A stretch of DNA of 64,000 bases, taken from contig NC_030852.1 in assembly GCF_000208745.1 (NCBI RefSeq), forward strand, positions 18,849,085-18,913,084, given 5' to 3'. The stretch comes from Theobroma cacao (lineage: Eukaryota; Streptophyta; Magnoliopsida; Malvales; Malvaceae). The first letter of the stretch is position 1; each line of letters begins with the position of its first letter. Below, one piece after another: positions 26,386-38,941 of the stretch. The notes below the pieces were generated by a model. It was not told the DNA's origin, ran no database searches, and worked only from the letters and a program-made list of their open reading frames with translations. Both the position numbers and the translations under genes were made by a program.

Positions 26386-27944
26386 TTAAGTTATTAACTA
26401 TAAAGAAGCACTTCTTAGAAAGTAACCTAAGCTTTCGAAAGTCATATTTTCTCATTTTAGTAATTTTTATTTTATTTATTTATATTTCTACATTAATTTC
26501 TATTTATTTTCTTTTTGTAGTTAAAAAAGCTTCCCACAAGAATTGGTGACAATGATGAAGATAAAGAGGAAGAATAGAGTCCTTCCACATTTCTAGGGGA
26601 GTATTCTTTTTCCTTTATTTATCTATTTTAGTAGCATTAGGACAATGTTAATTTTAAGTTTGGGGGGATTTTTAAGTTTTTGAGCTTGAGTTTAATCTTT
26701 TTGCATTTATGTTTTTAGATTTTAAGTTTAATTTCGCTTGTTCATCATTTAATTTTCAGCATGTTTTGAAAATTTTTGCTAGAGATTGCTATACCAATGC
26801 ATTGATTTCCCTATCCAATTATGAGAACCTAGTTATATTCTTATATTGATTCTTTGAAAATGTAAATATTGTTTCAGTATTATGTTAAATTCTTATATTA
26901 AACATCATTGTTAAGATGAAATTTTTCACAATTTGAGCACCATGTCTTTTGCTTTGAATTATTATACACGTCTACAAAAGGTTTATGTGAATGTGAATCT
27001 CTGAATTATGTCTTGAATTCTAGAATTTGTTTGATTCTCTCTTGAGGTTAAATCCTAGGCAATACTTAGTTGAGGAGATGACTTAGGCCATCTTTGGACC
27101 GTTTAAGCCTTTCAAGCCTACCTTTACATAAGTTTATCCCTAGTATACTCTTTTGAGCTTTTATTTTCCTTTTCTTTGTTAAAAGCATAATTATTTAGCC
27201 TAGCCTACAAATAATTTTCCAAATTTGCACCCTTCACTCCTAAGTGTATATATCATTTTAGGATGTATATTGAGCTTAAAGTTAAAAACAAAAGGTAGAA
27301 AAGGTAAAGTTATTGAAAAAATTCAAATATTGTGTTAGAATTCACCCTAATACCTACAAAAAGAAATAAGTTTAAGGATGTTAAAACTGTGAAGAAAAAA
27401 AAAAGAAAAAGAATAAAGTGTTGAACAAAAGAAAAAGTTGAAATAAAAATAAAAGGGTGCTACTTGGAAATATGATTAAAGCTTTATATAAGTCCTAAAA
27501 TGATTATGTGCTTAGGATGATTTGAGCCATGTTATATTCCATATCCTATCTTGACCTAGCCATAGATTACAAGCTAATTAAAGTCCTAAGGATCCTTGAC
27601 TAAGTATGAGTTTACATTAGTGGAAAGAGAGATGAAAAGTAAAACATATGGAACTCTAGTACTAATTTGAATTTTACATGAGCATAAACTTATTTGGATT
27701 GCATGATGTTCTTCGTAAAAAGATTGCACACACACAGAAATATATTCGAGGATGAGCTTACATTTGAATTGAAATGTGAACTTGGATATTATTTATGTTT
27801 TGCTTTGAGTTGAGAATATGATATAACTTATGAGGAAATTAAAGATGATCATTGATTTGGTGTAAATTAATACTAGTTAGTTGAGTTTTTCATTTATGTT
27901 ATTCATTTTTATTTTATGTTTTGCTCGAAGACTAGCAAAATCTT
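26386..27944 (+). mobile_element. OTA element 3' region without genes
   Basis: About 1.56 kb of A+T-rich sequence between the end of the pol remnant and the polypurine tract. I see a TTAAGTTTGGGGGGATTTTT tract near 26655 (a purine-rich tract common in the 3' part of Athila/Tat elements) and no ORF. An Athila env-like gene would lie here; none is visible. Confidence 0.6.
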
Positions 27945-27958
27945 AAAGTTTAGGGGTG
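27945..27958 (+). other. OTA element polypurine tract
   Basis: AAAGTTTAGGGGTG follows GCTCGAAGACTAGC, a decayed form of the GCTCGAGGACGAGC block found before the PPT in this group. The LTR starts next with TGACAAC at 27959. Confidence 0.7.
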
Positions 27959-27985
27959 TGACAACTTTATTACATATAGTTATTA
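27959..27985 (+). mobile_element. OTA element 3' LTR, first piece
   Basis: Starts TGACAACTTT after the polypurine tract and ends TATTA (27981-27985), the left TSD of the chimeric LTR insertion. It continues at 30675. Confidence 0.65.
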
Positions 27986-29405
27986 TGTAATACCCCGTAC
28001 TTTGATATGGTGACTAATAAAGCTTATCGGATGTCAATTGAGGTTAATTATAATGTTTTAAAGTGATGAAAGATGAAAAGAATAGTTTGGGATAAAATAT
28101 TTCGCATGTGAGAAAATAATAATAAAATAATAATATTTTTATCGGGAAAGAATTTACGAGATAAAAAAAGTGATTCGAAAGTGAATTAAGGCAAAATAAG
28201 GTATTTTGGGCACCAAGGAGACAAGAGGAGTGTGAGACCTCGACCTCTATAGACCCATAACTAACAATAAACGCGATAACATGGACCAAGGGCAATTTCG
28301 TCACTTCTCATGGTGAGCTCCTGGAAGTAGCTCTCAAATGTTATTAAGGTGTAAATAGACCTAAGGAATATATGAATGATGGTAAAATAAATGAAGAAGA
28401 TAAAAATACTGATAATTTTCATGATAGGGGCAAAATGGTCATTTTGCATCTAAAGTCAAAATTTTTAAGTTTTTGTGAACTCGAGTATTTCTATACTATT
28501 ATGGGTTTTGTCTTAGTGTCAAAGAAGTAAAAAGATTGTATAAAGGTAAGGGGAAGACAAAGTGACCTTGTTAAGGGCATTTTGGTAATTTCGTGAGAAA
28601 TTGGATAAACATTAGGCATAAATATTTAAGTTTCTAGCAACTTCTTCTTTTTCTTCTTCCCTTGTCACATTTTCTCACCTTCCATGGAAACTTGCTTTGA
28701 AACCTCCATAAATGTTCTCAAGTTAACCCCAATTTTCATGCTTTTGTGGACTTTTTTACAAAGTCTTTTGTGCTCTCTTACGCTTTCACCTTAAAACCCT
28801 CAAAAGCCTTTCTTTAACATTTTCTCTCACTAGTTGGCCATTCTAGAGAGAGAACGAAAGATTTTTCACAATAGTTTGAAAGCTTTTGAAAAGGAATTCA
28901 ATTACAAAGCTACCAAAGTGAGTAATTAAAATTGAGTTGATTTTTAAGTCGTTGAGAATGGCTAGTGGTTAGATTTGTGAGTGTTTTGTAACTGAGGTGG
29001 TTTATTCATTTTAGTGTGACTAGAATAATGAAAATAGATAGCCACTTAATGGGAGTTGGAAGCTAGCTAGGAATAACTAGTAGAACATGATTTAGGAGAT
29101 AGCTTTTAGAATTATGGTTATGTGAATTGAGTTGATTTGGGATGCTATTATGTGTGATAGGTTCCAACGAGACCCCACATCTCCATTTGGACCATTAGGG
29201 GGAGTTGGAGTCGATTTAAGAATCAACGAGGATCGGTGAGTGAACTTGCATTAAAATGTTTTGGGATTGGGGCATATATGGTTGATTGAATCTATTGAAA
29301 TATTTTGTATTTCTTCCTTTAAAACATGCATGGGAACAAGCCCTTATGAAACGTTTTTGCGTTGTGGAATGTGACTGTGATGAATTCATGTGCCCTATGT
29401 CATGT

Positions 29406-29407
<2 letters not shown>

Positions 29408-29443
<36 letters not shown>
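29408..29443. repeat. (AT)18 microsatellite in a family B LTR
   Basis: Uninterrupted AT dinucleotides. A second AT run lies at 29707-29726, on the other side of the minisatellite. The same paired arrangement occurs around the assembly gap at 35244. Confidence 0.95.
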
Positions 29444-29445
<2 letters not shown>

Positions 29446-29492
29446 GAATATATATGATAAGTATTGATAAGTAATATTGTGTGATAATATAG

Positions 29493-29668
29493 CCGTGCAT
29501 GTGCGCGATGTGGGGAAGCACATGCCGGTGATGATGGGTGCGAGAGTGTGGAAGATGATATTGCCTGTGCGCGATGTGGGGGATTCACACGATGGTATTA
29601 GCTATGCACGATGTGGGGGATGCACATGATGACCTCAGCTATGAGCACGATGTGGGGGTTGCACATGA
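29493..29668 (+). repeat. Hairpin minisatellite, four degenerate units
   Basis: Repeats of TGCACGATGTGGGGGATGCACA type, spaced about 40-60 bp. Each unit has TGTGCA/TGCACA arms around a G-rich loop. Confidence 0.8.
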
Positions 29669-30674
29669 GATGGGTGAGGCGGTGGTGGTATTTGTGTTTA
29701 TATATGTATATATATATATATATATACTTATGCAATAGAAAGTTTATGAATATGATATATGGTTGCAATGTATGTGGAATCCTGCATGTTTAACCTTGGA
29801 AATTGCTAAGTATTTTCAAGCTGGTTTTTTTTTATTATTGCAGCAAAATGGCTTTTTCTTGATGTAACAAGAAATTTCTTCTTGGTGTTCTGTTTCTTAC
29901 TGTAGCGAGAATGATTCTCGCTACAACTAGAAACTCTCGGGTTGTTGGTTCAATTTTTGCCTTAAAGTTCGCTGCAGCGAGAATGCCTTTCCGTTGTAGC
30001 AGGATTCGTTCTGTTATGCTTGCCTTGCTTGAACGCCACTACACTCTCATTGTTTAACTTCTTTATTGATCATGGATTTTTCAATACTAAGGCACTAAAT
30101 GATCAAGAGTTGAATTAAGGGGTTTTAATAAGAATTAAACTAAATTGCATTGTTTTGAACTTAAGTGCATATGATTTCTAAACTTTCCTTAACGTTGCTT
30201 GTTCCCTTCTTATGTTCACTCGCTAGGTTTATATTCACGTTTTTAAACTTCATGTTTTAGGTTTCTGAGTAAAAGGTGACTGGATCCTAGGACGAGGTGA
30301 TCCTCCATTTCTATTGTTCGGTAGGTTTGCCATGATACTAAGTGTTAACACCCACGCCCAGAGTCACTTCGCTGACGGTCAGAGTCTTTGAATGTGTACA
30401 TGTAAACTGGATGTGATTTGCTAAGAATCGTTTGGTAAACTATTTATGTATATTATGCTAAATGAATACCATTATGAGAATAAGCTGGATTCAATGAATT
30501 GATTTCAATGAAGTTATTATTTGAACATTATGAGTTATAGATCTTAAAAGGAAATATGGATGATAAATGGGCTAATGTACAGGTTTATACAAGAAGGCTT
30601 GCTAGGGCCTAGTGGGCTATGCTTATTAGGCTCTTGCAAAGGTCATGGCCCATAAATTGGGCTATGACATATTA

Positions 30675-31172
30675 TGTCATATTTTGGGTGCTTAAGTAGC
30701 TAAGTCAATGAGATTTTAGGTTCAAAATTAAGTATTGTAGTTGTTTTTCTTAGTTAAGTTCAATGCATGATGAGTAGTTTAGTTTAAGTTATTTTAGTTT
30801 AATTTTATGATAAATTGCTTTAAATTATTGTAAGTTTAGTTATTACTGATCTATTTTATTGCTTTTATGGGAAATTTAATGAAAAGACCATATTTGGTGA
30901 TAATTTATGCAAGTATGGTGATAGCTTTGGTCATACATGCTGTGGTATTTAGAGCATAACGCTTGCTATAGAATTCAATTGACATGATTCTTAAGCCATT
31001 GGAAAGATAAAAAGCAAGACTACAACTTTTATGTCTACCAGTTTACCCAGTTACAATTAGATTGAGGTGAAAAATGTGTTGGAATAGGCTAGACTGATGC
31101 AATTTGTGCACAAGGCTGCATGAGAAAATGAAGGCCTCAGCCTTGGAGAGAAGAAAGTTGCGGCACCCTTGA
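30675..31172 (+). mobile_element. OTA element 3' LTR, second piece
   Basis: Gene-free A+T-rich sequence that resumes the LTR begun at 27959 after the chimeric insertion. It ends in CTTGA (31168-31172), the left TSD of the next insertion. No promoter or gene seen. Confidence 0.6.
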
Positions 31173-31858
31173 TGTCACAGCCCACATCTTGGGCCATGAT
31201 CGGCGCATGGGCCTAATAGGCATAGCCCACCAGACCCAAGCAAGCTGTGAAACCTTGACCTTCATAGACGCGTAACTCAAGGTGGAACTTATGTTTAAAG
31301 GTTTAATTTGAGCTAATGATGCTAGTTTTACATTACTTATAATTATTTTATGTCGTTATAAGAGTAGGATCAAAAATAATTTTAATTGGTGAAGAAAGGT
31401 GCATAATGAACACTAGCCTTATTTGCATATGTTTCGGTTTTTCAAGTATATCTCCCACTACAGAAGTTAAAATAATATGATTTTTAGACCATTAGAAAGC
31501 TAAGAGGCAGGGCTACAACTTTGATGTTTACCACTTTTCCTAGTTCTGGTGGGAAAGTGGTCAAAATCTTTATCAAAGAGAAAGAACTGCGCTAGAAGAA
31601 CAGAAATTGGCAGAATGTTTGAGCATCGCGGCGCTGAAAATTGAGAGCCACGACCCTCACCGTAAATTCCATAAATAACAAGATTTTGGGGTTTTTGAAG
31701 CTAGGACTTTTGGGGGCTACTTAAGGGACCTCTTTCAGAAGATTTTGGACCTTTCCCTAATGTCAAAAGAGTAAAAGATTGCACAAGAACAAGAAGAAAA
31801 CAAATGGCATTGCTAAGGGCATTATTGTAATTTCATGAACAATTGGATAAGCTTTAAC

Positions 31859-31866
31859 TATAAATA
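31859..31866 (+). promoter_or_regulatory. TATA box, family B LTR copy 1
   Basis: TATAAATA within CTATAAATATC, followed by the CTCCAGCA block conserved after the TATA box in all family B LTRs. Confidence 0.6.
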
Positions 31867-32720
31867 TCTTCATTCTCCAGCACCTTCCTCAGATTTCCAG
31901 CACTTCATTTTCTTCTTCTTCCTCCCATCCCACATTTCTTCACTTTCCATGGGAGTACTCTTCAAGCTTCCATAACTCTCTCAAGTTGGCCTTCATTTTC
32001 ATGCTTTAGTGCATTGTTTTTATAGAACCTCTTATGCTCTTTCACCTTAAAACCCTTAAAATGTCATAGATCAATACTTTCTCTCACCAACTAGGGTTTT
32101 AGAGAGAGAAAGAAAGACCTTCTATAATAGTTTGGAAATTCTTGAGGAGATATTCAATTGCAAATCGAGCAAGGTGAGCATTGAAATTGAGTTGATATTT
32201 TAGTTGTTAAGAATGATTAATAGTTAGATTTATGAGTGTTTTATAGTTGACATAGTTTATTCATTTTGGTGTGATTATAATAATACAAATAAATAGCCAC
32301 TTGATGGTAGTTGGAAGCTAGCTAGGAATAACTACTGGAACATGATTTAGGAGATAGCTTTTAGAATTATGGTTGTGTGATTCAGCTGATTGTGATTCTA
32401 ATGTGTGATAGGCTCCACCGAAACCCCACATCACCATTCGGGGCATTAGTGGAAGTTTGAGCTGCTTTAAGAATCAACAAAGACAGGTGAGTGAACTTGC
32501 ATTTTAAAACTATTTTGGATATGTGAATGTATTTGGACAAATATTTTGAATGATTTATCCAATTCTCTTTCAAAAAAAAAAAGTGCCTGGGAACAAGCCT
32601 TTATGAAATGTTTTTATGTTGTGAAATGGATAGTGTGATGAATCCATATGTTTTGGTATAATGTTGATATATATATATGTATAGTGCATTGGTAGATAAT
32701 ATTGTGTATTAGATATAACC

Positions 32721-32945
32721 GTGTGTGTGCACGATGTGGGGGGATGCACATACCGGTAATGACAGTGGTGAGGTAGGCGAATGATGATATTGCCCATGTG
32801 CACGATGTTGGGGGATGTACATGACGGCATTAGATGTGCACGATGTGGGGGGATGCACATGATGACTCCCGCTATATGCACGATGTAGGGGGATACACAC
32901 GATGACTCTAGCTATGTGCACGATGTGGGGGGATGCACATGAGTT
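32721..32945 (+). repeat. Hairpin minisatellite, five units
   Basis: Five copies of a TGCACGATGTGGGGGGATGC core separated by variable 20-45 bp spacers (GATGACTC.AGCTATG type). Fewer and more diverged units than the array at 45427. Confidence 0.85.
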
Positions 32946-34398
32946 GAGGAGGCGGTGGATGTGTATATATACATATATGTTTGCATATGTTCACATGTAT
33001 TAATGCAATAAAGATTTTATAAATAACATGTGTGACTATAATGTATGTGGAATCCTACTTGCTGAACCTTGAGCATTTTGTTTAGTGTTCAAAATTGATT
33101 TGCATTGCAGTGAAATGATTTATTTGGGATGAAAGGAAGTCTTTTTTGTTGCTCTATTTCTCGCTGCAGTGAGAATGAAACTTTCTGTTCCGCTTATCAT
33201 TTGGCTGGTTTTTGCCATATTTTCCACTTCTCCAATTTCATGTTGAATATGAATTCTCTATCGTCACATGATTTATCAACCAAGGGTTCAATTGAGGGTT
33301 TTAATAAGGACATAAGCTAAAGTGCATTGTTTTTAAATAAGTGCATTATGATTTCAAACTTTTCCTTATTATATTGCTTGTTCCCTTCATATGTTCACTC
33401 ACTGAGTTTATACTTATCGCTTTCAACTTCATGTTTTCAGATCAAGAGGTAGCTGGTAACTAGGTTGAGGTGTCTTCGTATATTCGACCCTTGGTAGGTG
33501 TCTCAGCATTCAGTAGCTGTTCATTCGTTTGAGTCTCTCCGCTGGAAATTGAGTCTTCTTTTTGATATGTATAAACAAACTTGATGTAAATTATTAAGAC
33601 AAATATTTTAGACAATCAATGTATATTTGGATAGGTATGCCACTAAGAGTCGGAAATGGTTAGCATTATTTTGGTTCAAAATTACGAAATGTGACTTTAG
33701 TAACTTTGATGGAATAATGAGCAGGATAATATAGATAGGCTTGCTTGGGCTTAATGGACTATGTCCATAGAGTCCATGCGCCGGTCACGGCTTGGAAATC
33801 GGGTCGTGACACAAGCCTTATTAGAGATTCTCAATAATGCACTATATTCGTTCACCAATCCATATTAGTGCTCAAACCATATACTTTCGTATCATAACTT
33901 GAACCACAATTACAATAATCAATTCAATCTTTAAAACATATACTCATAAGTATATACAACGAAGTTTGAAATCTCCAATTTAATACTTGTACCAAGGCCA
34001 TTATTGTGAGACCTCGACCTTCACAGACATGTAGCGAAGGTAAACCCTATGATGTGGAGCAAGGGTAGTTTGGTCATTTTTTGGACGAGCTCCTAAAAGT
34101 GGGTTTTCTAATGTTATTAAGGCCTAAGTAGGTCTAAGACATAAATGAAAGATGAAAATAAGGATTAAATAATGGAGGAAATAGAAATAAGGATGATTTC
34201 CAAGGTAAAGGCAAAATGGTCATTTTTCATCTTGGGTCGAAATTTTTAAGTTTTCATGAATCCGAGTATTTTTAGACTATTCTGGACTTTATCTTAGTGT
34301 TAAAAGAGTAAAAAGATTGCATAAAGGATTGGAAGAAGACAAAGCTAACTTGTTAAGGGCATTTTCGTAATTTAAATGAAGTTTGGATAAGCTTAGGC

Positions 34399-34406
34399 TA
34401 TAAATA
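34399..34406 (+). promoter_or_regulatory. TATA box, family B LTR copy 2
   Basis: TATAAATA in GGCTATAAATATCTC, followed by TTTCTCCAGCAGCTTC. Confidence 0.6.
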
Positions 34407-35212
34407 TCTCATTTCTCCAGCAGCTTCCTCATTTTTCCAATAGCTTCTTGTTCTTCTTCCTCCCATCCCACATTTCTTTATCTTCCATGGAAGCATCCCT
34501 TAAAGCTTCCATAACTCTTTCTCTCTAGCTTCAATTTTCATGCTTTTGAGCACTTTTTCATAGAACTTTTTATGCTCTTTCACTCTCTCACCTTAAAACC
34601 CTTAAAAAGTCTTACTCCCATAATTTCTCTCACTAGCTAGGTGTTCTAGAGAGAGAGAGAGAGAGAGAGAGCTTCTGTGATAGTTTGAAAATTCTTGGAA
34701 AGGAATTTACTTATAAAGCTATCAAGGTGAGTAATGAAGTAGAGTTAATTTTTAACTATTGAGAATGTCTAGTAATTAGATTTGTGAGTGTTTTATTGTT
34801 GAGGTTGTTTATTCAATTTTAGTGTGATTAGAGTAGTGCAAATAATAACTATTTAATAGTAGTTGGAAGCTAGTTAGGGATGACTAGTAGAACTTGATTA
34901 AGGAAATAGCTTTTGGAATGATATTAATGCCAAGTTAGGTTGATGGCGATGTTGTTGCGTGTGATAGGTTCCAATGAAACCGCACACCTCCATTTGGAAC
35001 ATAAGTCGAAGTTAGAGCCCACCAAAACATCAACAGAGACTAGTGAGTGAACTTGCATTAAAATATTTTGGGGTTAGGGCATATGTGTTTGATTAAATCC
35101 ATTGAAATATTTTATCTGTTTTTCTCTAAAATATGCATGGGAACAAGCTTTTAATGAAACGTTTTGCATTGTGGATTGCGACTGTGATGAATCCATGTGC
35201 CTTGTGTTATGT

Positions 35213-35243
<31 letters not shown>

Positions 35244-35545
35244 NNNNNNNNNNNNNNNNNNNNNNNNNNNNNNNNNNNNNNNNNNNNNNNNNNNNNNNNN
35301 NNNNNNNNNNNNNNNNNNNNNNNNNNNNNNNNNNNNNNNNNNNNNNNNNNNNNNNNNNNNNNNNNNNNNNNNNNNNNNNNNNNNNNNNNNNNNNNNNNNN
35401 NNNNNNNNNNNNNNNNNNNNNNNNNNNNNNNNNNNNNNNNNNNNNNNNNNNNNNNNNNNNNNNNNNNNNNNNNNNNNNNNNNNNNNNNNNNNNNNNNNNN
35501 NNNNNNNNNNNNNNNNNNNNNNNNNNNNNNNNNNNNNNNNNNNNN
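35244..35545. other. Assembly gap (302 N)
   Basis: Run of N bordered on both sides by (AT)n. By alignment to the other family B LTRs it replaces the hairpin minisatellite. Frames crossing it are meaningless. Confidence 0.99.
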
Positions 35546-35701
35546 ACATATATATATATATATATATGTTATAGAAAGTTTATGAAACTAATTGTGATTG
35601 TGTTGTATGTTGGCATTGTTAATTGCTCCCAAATTGCTTTTCAGTCCAATAAGAAAATGGCTTTTGATATAACAAGACGCCTTTTTATCAATTTGCTTTA
35701 T

Positions 35702-35850
35702 TTCTCGCTGCAGCAAGATTCATTTTCACTGCAGCGAGAAACTCTCGGGTTGAAGAGGGGTTGCATTAGCTTGATTCTCGCTGCAGCGAGATATGCTTAA
35801 AACAAAAACATATGCAAACCAAGAATGTTTTTCGCTACAGCGAGAAACTT
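35702..35850. repeat. Cluster of TCTCGCTGCAGCGAGA palindromes
   Basis: A perfect 16-bp palindrome at 35776-35791, with near copies at 35703, 35729 and 35824. Related copies lie at the same place in other family B LTRs, including a 12-bp inverted repeat with one central base at 29901-29925. Confidence 0.8.
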
Positions 35851-38800
35851 GCTGTCATGCTTGCTACCTTGCTTGATTTTGACATATTTTTCACCCATTT
35901 AACTTCATGGATTGATCATGGGTTTTTTGCAACACTATGAGGTTATTAATCAAAGTTTGAAATGAGGGGTTTTTAGTAAGAAATTAAATCAATTGCATTG
36001 TTTTTGAAACAAGTGCATCATGATTTCCAAGTTCTTCTTATTGATTGCTTGTTCCCTTCTTATGTTCACTCACTGAGTTTTATACTCACATTTTTAAATT
36101 TCATGTTTTCAGATTTGGAGCCAGTTGGGACCTAGATTGAGTGCCCATGTATGCTCGTCTTCTTGGTAGGTACTATGGCATCTCAGTAGCGATACCTTCA
36201 CTTAAAGTCACTCCGCTGATGGTTGAGAGTCTTTTGTCTGTGTACGCATATATGTAATGTAAACTACTAAGAGTCATGCTATAAATGAAGTATGTATATG
36301 TCGAATTGATGATGATGCCCTTATGATATGGCATTGAATGACAGTACTTTGAGATAATACAAATATGAATATTCGGTTGCTATAAAATATTACTGAAACA
36401 TTCATCATTGAGAATTACAACACATGGTTTTAAAGATGATGGATGGAATGAGGAACAAAATCTCAGAAAGAGGCTTGCTTGGGCCAGTGGGCTATGCCCA
36501 TTGAGCCCATGTGTTGGTCATAGCCTAGAATTTGGGCTGTGACAATTATCCATTTACAGTTTAATTAAATAAAGTGCTACGACTTGACCTCTAGCAGCAG
36601 AGCGACTCGGAATAGGGTACTAGAAGATGCCTTTACCTATATCTCAGTGGACCATGAATGTCGATGAATAGCTCGCTAGCTGATCACTATCTACAAAAAG
36701 GAAATAAGGTGGTGAGTCTCACAGACTCAGTGATCATCGACTCTATGAGTAGGAAGTATATGGGAAACAAGCAATAAGCAGATCGTTTGAAAGATAAAAC
36801 CAAAATATAAAATGCTAATCTTATAAACCAAACCACAAGAAGGATATTTGTGCCTTGTAAAAATAATATTGTAAAATCATAACACAATGCTTTCTTTGGC
36901 AAAACAGTGCCGAAAATAAGTGTAACAGAAAGAGTTTCAACTACCAGAAACATCATTTTCCATCAAAATATGAAATACAGTATAAAGGTATGCACGCTCC
37001 CAAAATGTGTGGCATGTAAAGAAATCAAAATGTACAGCCACCTAAATCAACTCATGCTTGTCAAGTAAGCACTGAAAGCATTTATTTAAACAATGGGAGC
37101 TGTAGAGAAAATCTTAACTCCCTATCATGCAAGAGAGTATGCATTGAAAACTCACAAGACTCTCGAGTAGGAGAGTATAATATCAACATGTGGACCCACT
37201 TCCATGTAATAACAATCTGGGAGTCTTACTCCATCGGATTCCCATAGCCATGGCAGTCTCCACGATGTTGGCAGACATCGAAGAATCAAGCGATCGTTAC
37301 CGTTCACATCCAAGAGTCTTACTCAACCGGGGTCACTTGTGGCCTAGCCACATATACATATCAAAGATTGTGGCCCCCGCCACGCCTAACCACCTGTCGG
37401 TGACCCAAAGGTTCTCTAGCTAGAGCTCACTCGTGCTTGAGGGTCACAACTAATCGAAGTGACAATCGGCCTACTCTTGATGCTCTTGGTTTGTCAAAAC
37501 CATTTTCAAAAAGCACATTAAGGTTTCCAAGTCTTTCGCTTAAAACTATTTGAAACCAAGGTTCAATAACCTTTCAAATTACTTTTCACATAAAAAGGCA
37601 TGGTGTATTCTCTTATTCAAAGATCGAACTAAAACCAGTGCTCAAAACTTGCATATTAAATCATTTAACTATTTCATTTAAACTATGCATATCACCCACA
37701 AATACAAGGCATAGATTTTGAAGGCAAAACAATATGAAGGGCTTGTTTCCCAGTTTCTAAAACACTTTACGTATGTAGCTCATCTATAGATATATCTAAA
37801 ACAATTTTCAAAACAACTTGCATCCACAATTTCCTACGAGTTCTACTTCCTCATGCTTTTCATAATAACAATGTATAAATCATTGTAAATCCATTTAGAA
37901 ATCTCTTATCGAGGCTAACAGCTCATGTTTTCCACAATTTCATTTAATGAAATCCGACAACGTTTATAAAACGTATAACATTATATAGCTATGGAATTTT
38001 TTTTAAATAGGCACCCCCAACTCACCTTACAATAGCGGGATATCACTTTGCCACTTATCCAAGTATGTTTTATCCTTTAGTTGATCACCACGGTGTCCAT
38101 TTTCCATTTGTACACTTCCTAGCAATAAACCAAATCTAATAATCTTAGTGTTTATCATTTCCATTTTCCTCCATATTCAAACATTACCATCATATTAATA
38201 ACTCATATTATGCTAGAATCACCACTTTTCCTCACTTAACATTGCATATTCATATACATCTTGACACATTTTCACCAAATTTGCCTTTATCGTTTGCTTG
38301 CATAATTCTTTAAATTATAATTACCAGTAACTTTTTATGACTCTAGCACCCATATTAGCCTTTTCTAGCCATTTTCATTCAAATTCGTCTTATATTTTCA
38401 CACATAACCCACATATATGGCAGCAACAATCATGCTCAATTTCACTTGATTATTTTCAAGTTTACATGCATCATTATCTATCTAACTTTCAATACTTTGT
38501 TTCTCAATCCTCCATCCACAATATTCTTTTTTTTTTTCATTTCTTTCAAACAACATGCCATACAAACTTAACAATTTTCAACTAGCTTATGAAAATAGAT
38601 CCTTTCAACAATCATAATTCCTCACAATATTCAACTAACCGTAGGCTTTAAAACATAATGTTAAGCTTATCGCTTTCCTTTTTCACTTTGAGTCCATCAT
38701 GTACCTATGGGTTTATTGGCTTGTATGTCACCAATTTTTCTCCAATCAAGCAAATCTTTACTACCACAAGACATTTCTCTTAGTCACTAACTCATTTTCA

Positions 38801-38865
38801 AATATTACTCAAGCCAAAAACAAGAATCCTTAACTTTCCTTGCTTGAATCACCAAAATCAAGCTT

Positions 38866-38941
38866 TTTCTTCCTTTCTCACTTTTTCTTTCCCCTTTCTT
38901 TCTTTCCTTTTTCCTTTCTTTCTTTCCTTTCTCCTTTCTTC
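38866..38941. repeat. Polypyrimidine (CTTT)n tract
   Basis: Imperfect CTTTCTTTCC repeats. On the other strand this is the purine-rich part of the family A LTR, locally expanded. Confidence 0.8.

Larger units (their letters stand above)
27986..30669 (+). mobile_element. Chimeric A/B LTR with one TSD
   Basis: Flanked by a perfect TSD TATTA (27981-27985 and 30670-30674). The first 245 bp (27986-28230) are the start of a family A LTR (TGTAATACCCCGTACTTTGA). From 28231 the sequence is a complete family B LTR (TGTGAGACCTCGACC to GGGCTATGACA). The rest of family A is absent and no TSD surrounds the B part. See findings for a recombination model. A weak TATA-like CATAAATA is at 28617. Confidence 0.82.
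31246..33811 (+). mobile_element. Family B solo LTR, copy 1
   Basis: 2,566 bp from TGTGAAACCTTGACC to GGGTCGTGACA with a perfect TSD CAAGC (31241-31245 and 33812-33816). TATA box at 31859-31866 and minisatellite at 32721-32945. No internal region, so it is a solo LTR. Confidence 0.92.
34005..36544 (+). mobile_element. Family B solo LTR, copy 2
   Basis: From TGTGAGACCTCGACC to GGGCTGTGACA with a perfect TSD ATTAT (34000-34004 and 36545-36549). TATA box at 34399. It contains the 302-base assembly gap where other copies have the minisatellite, and a cluster of CTGCAGCGAGAA palindromes at 35702-35850. A GA microsatellite is at 34648-34672. Confidence 0.92.

Noticed and set aside
35133..35585. 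Frames of 125-150 aa
   Set aside because: They cross the N gap and consist of AT microsatellite and unknown bases.
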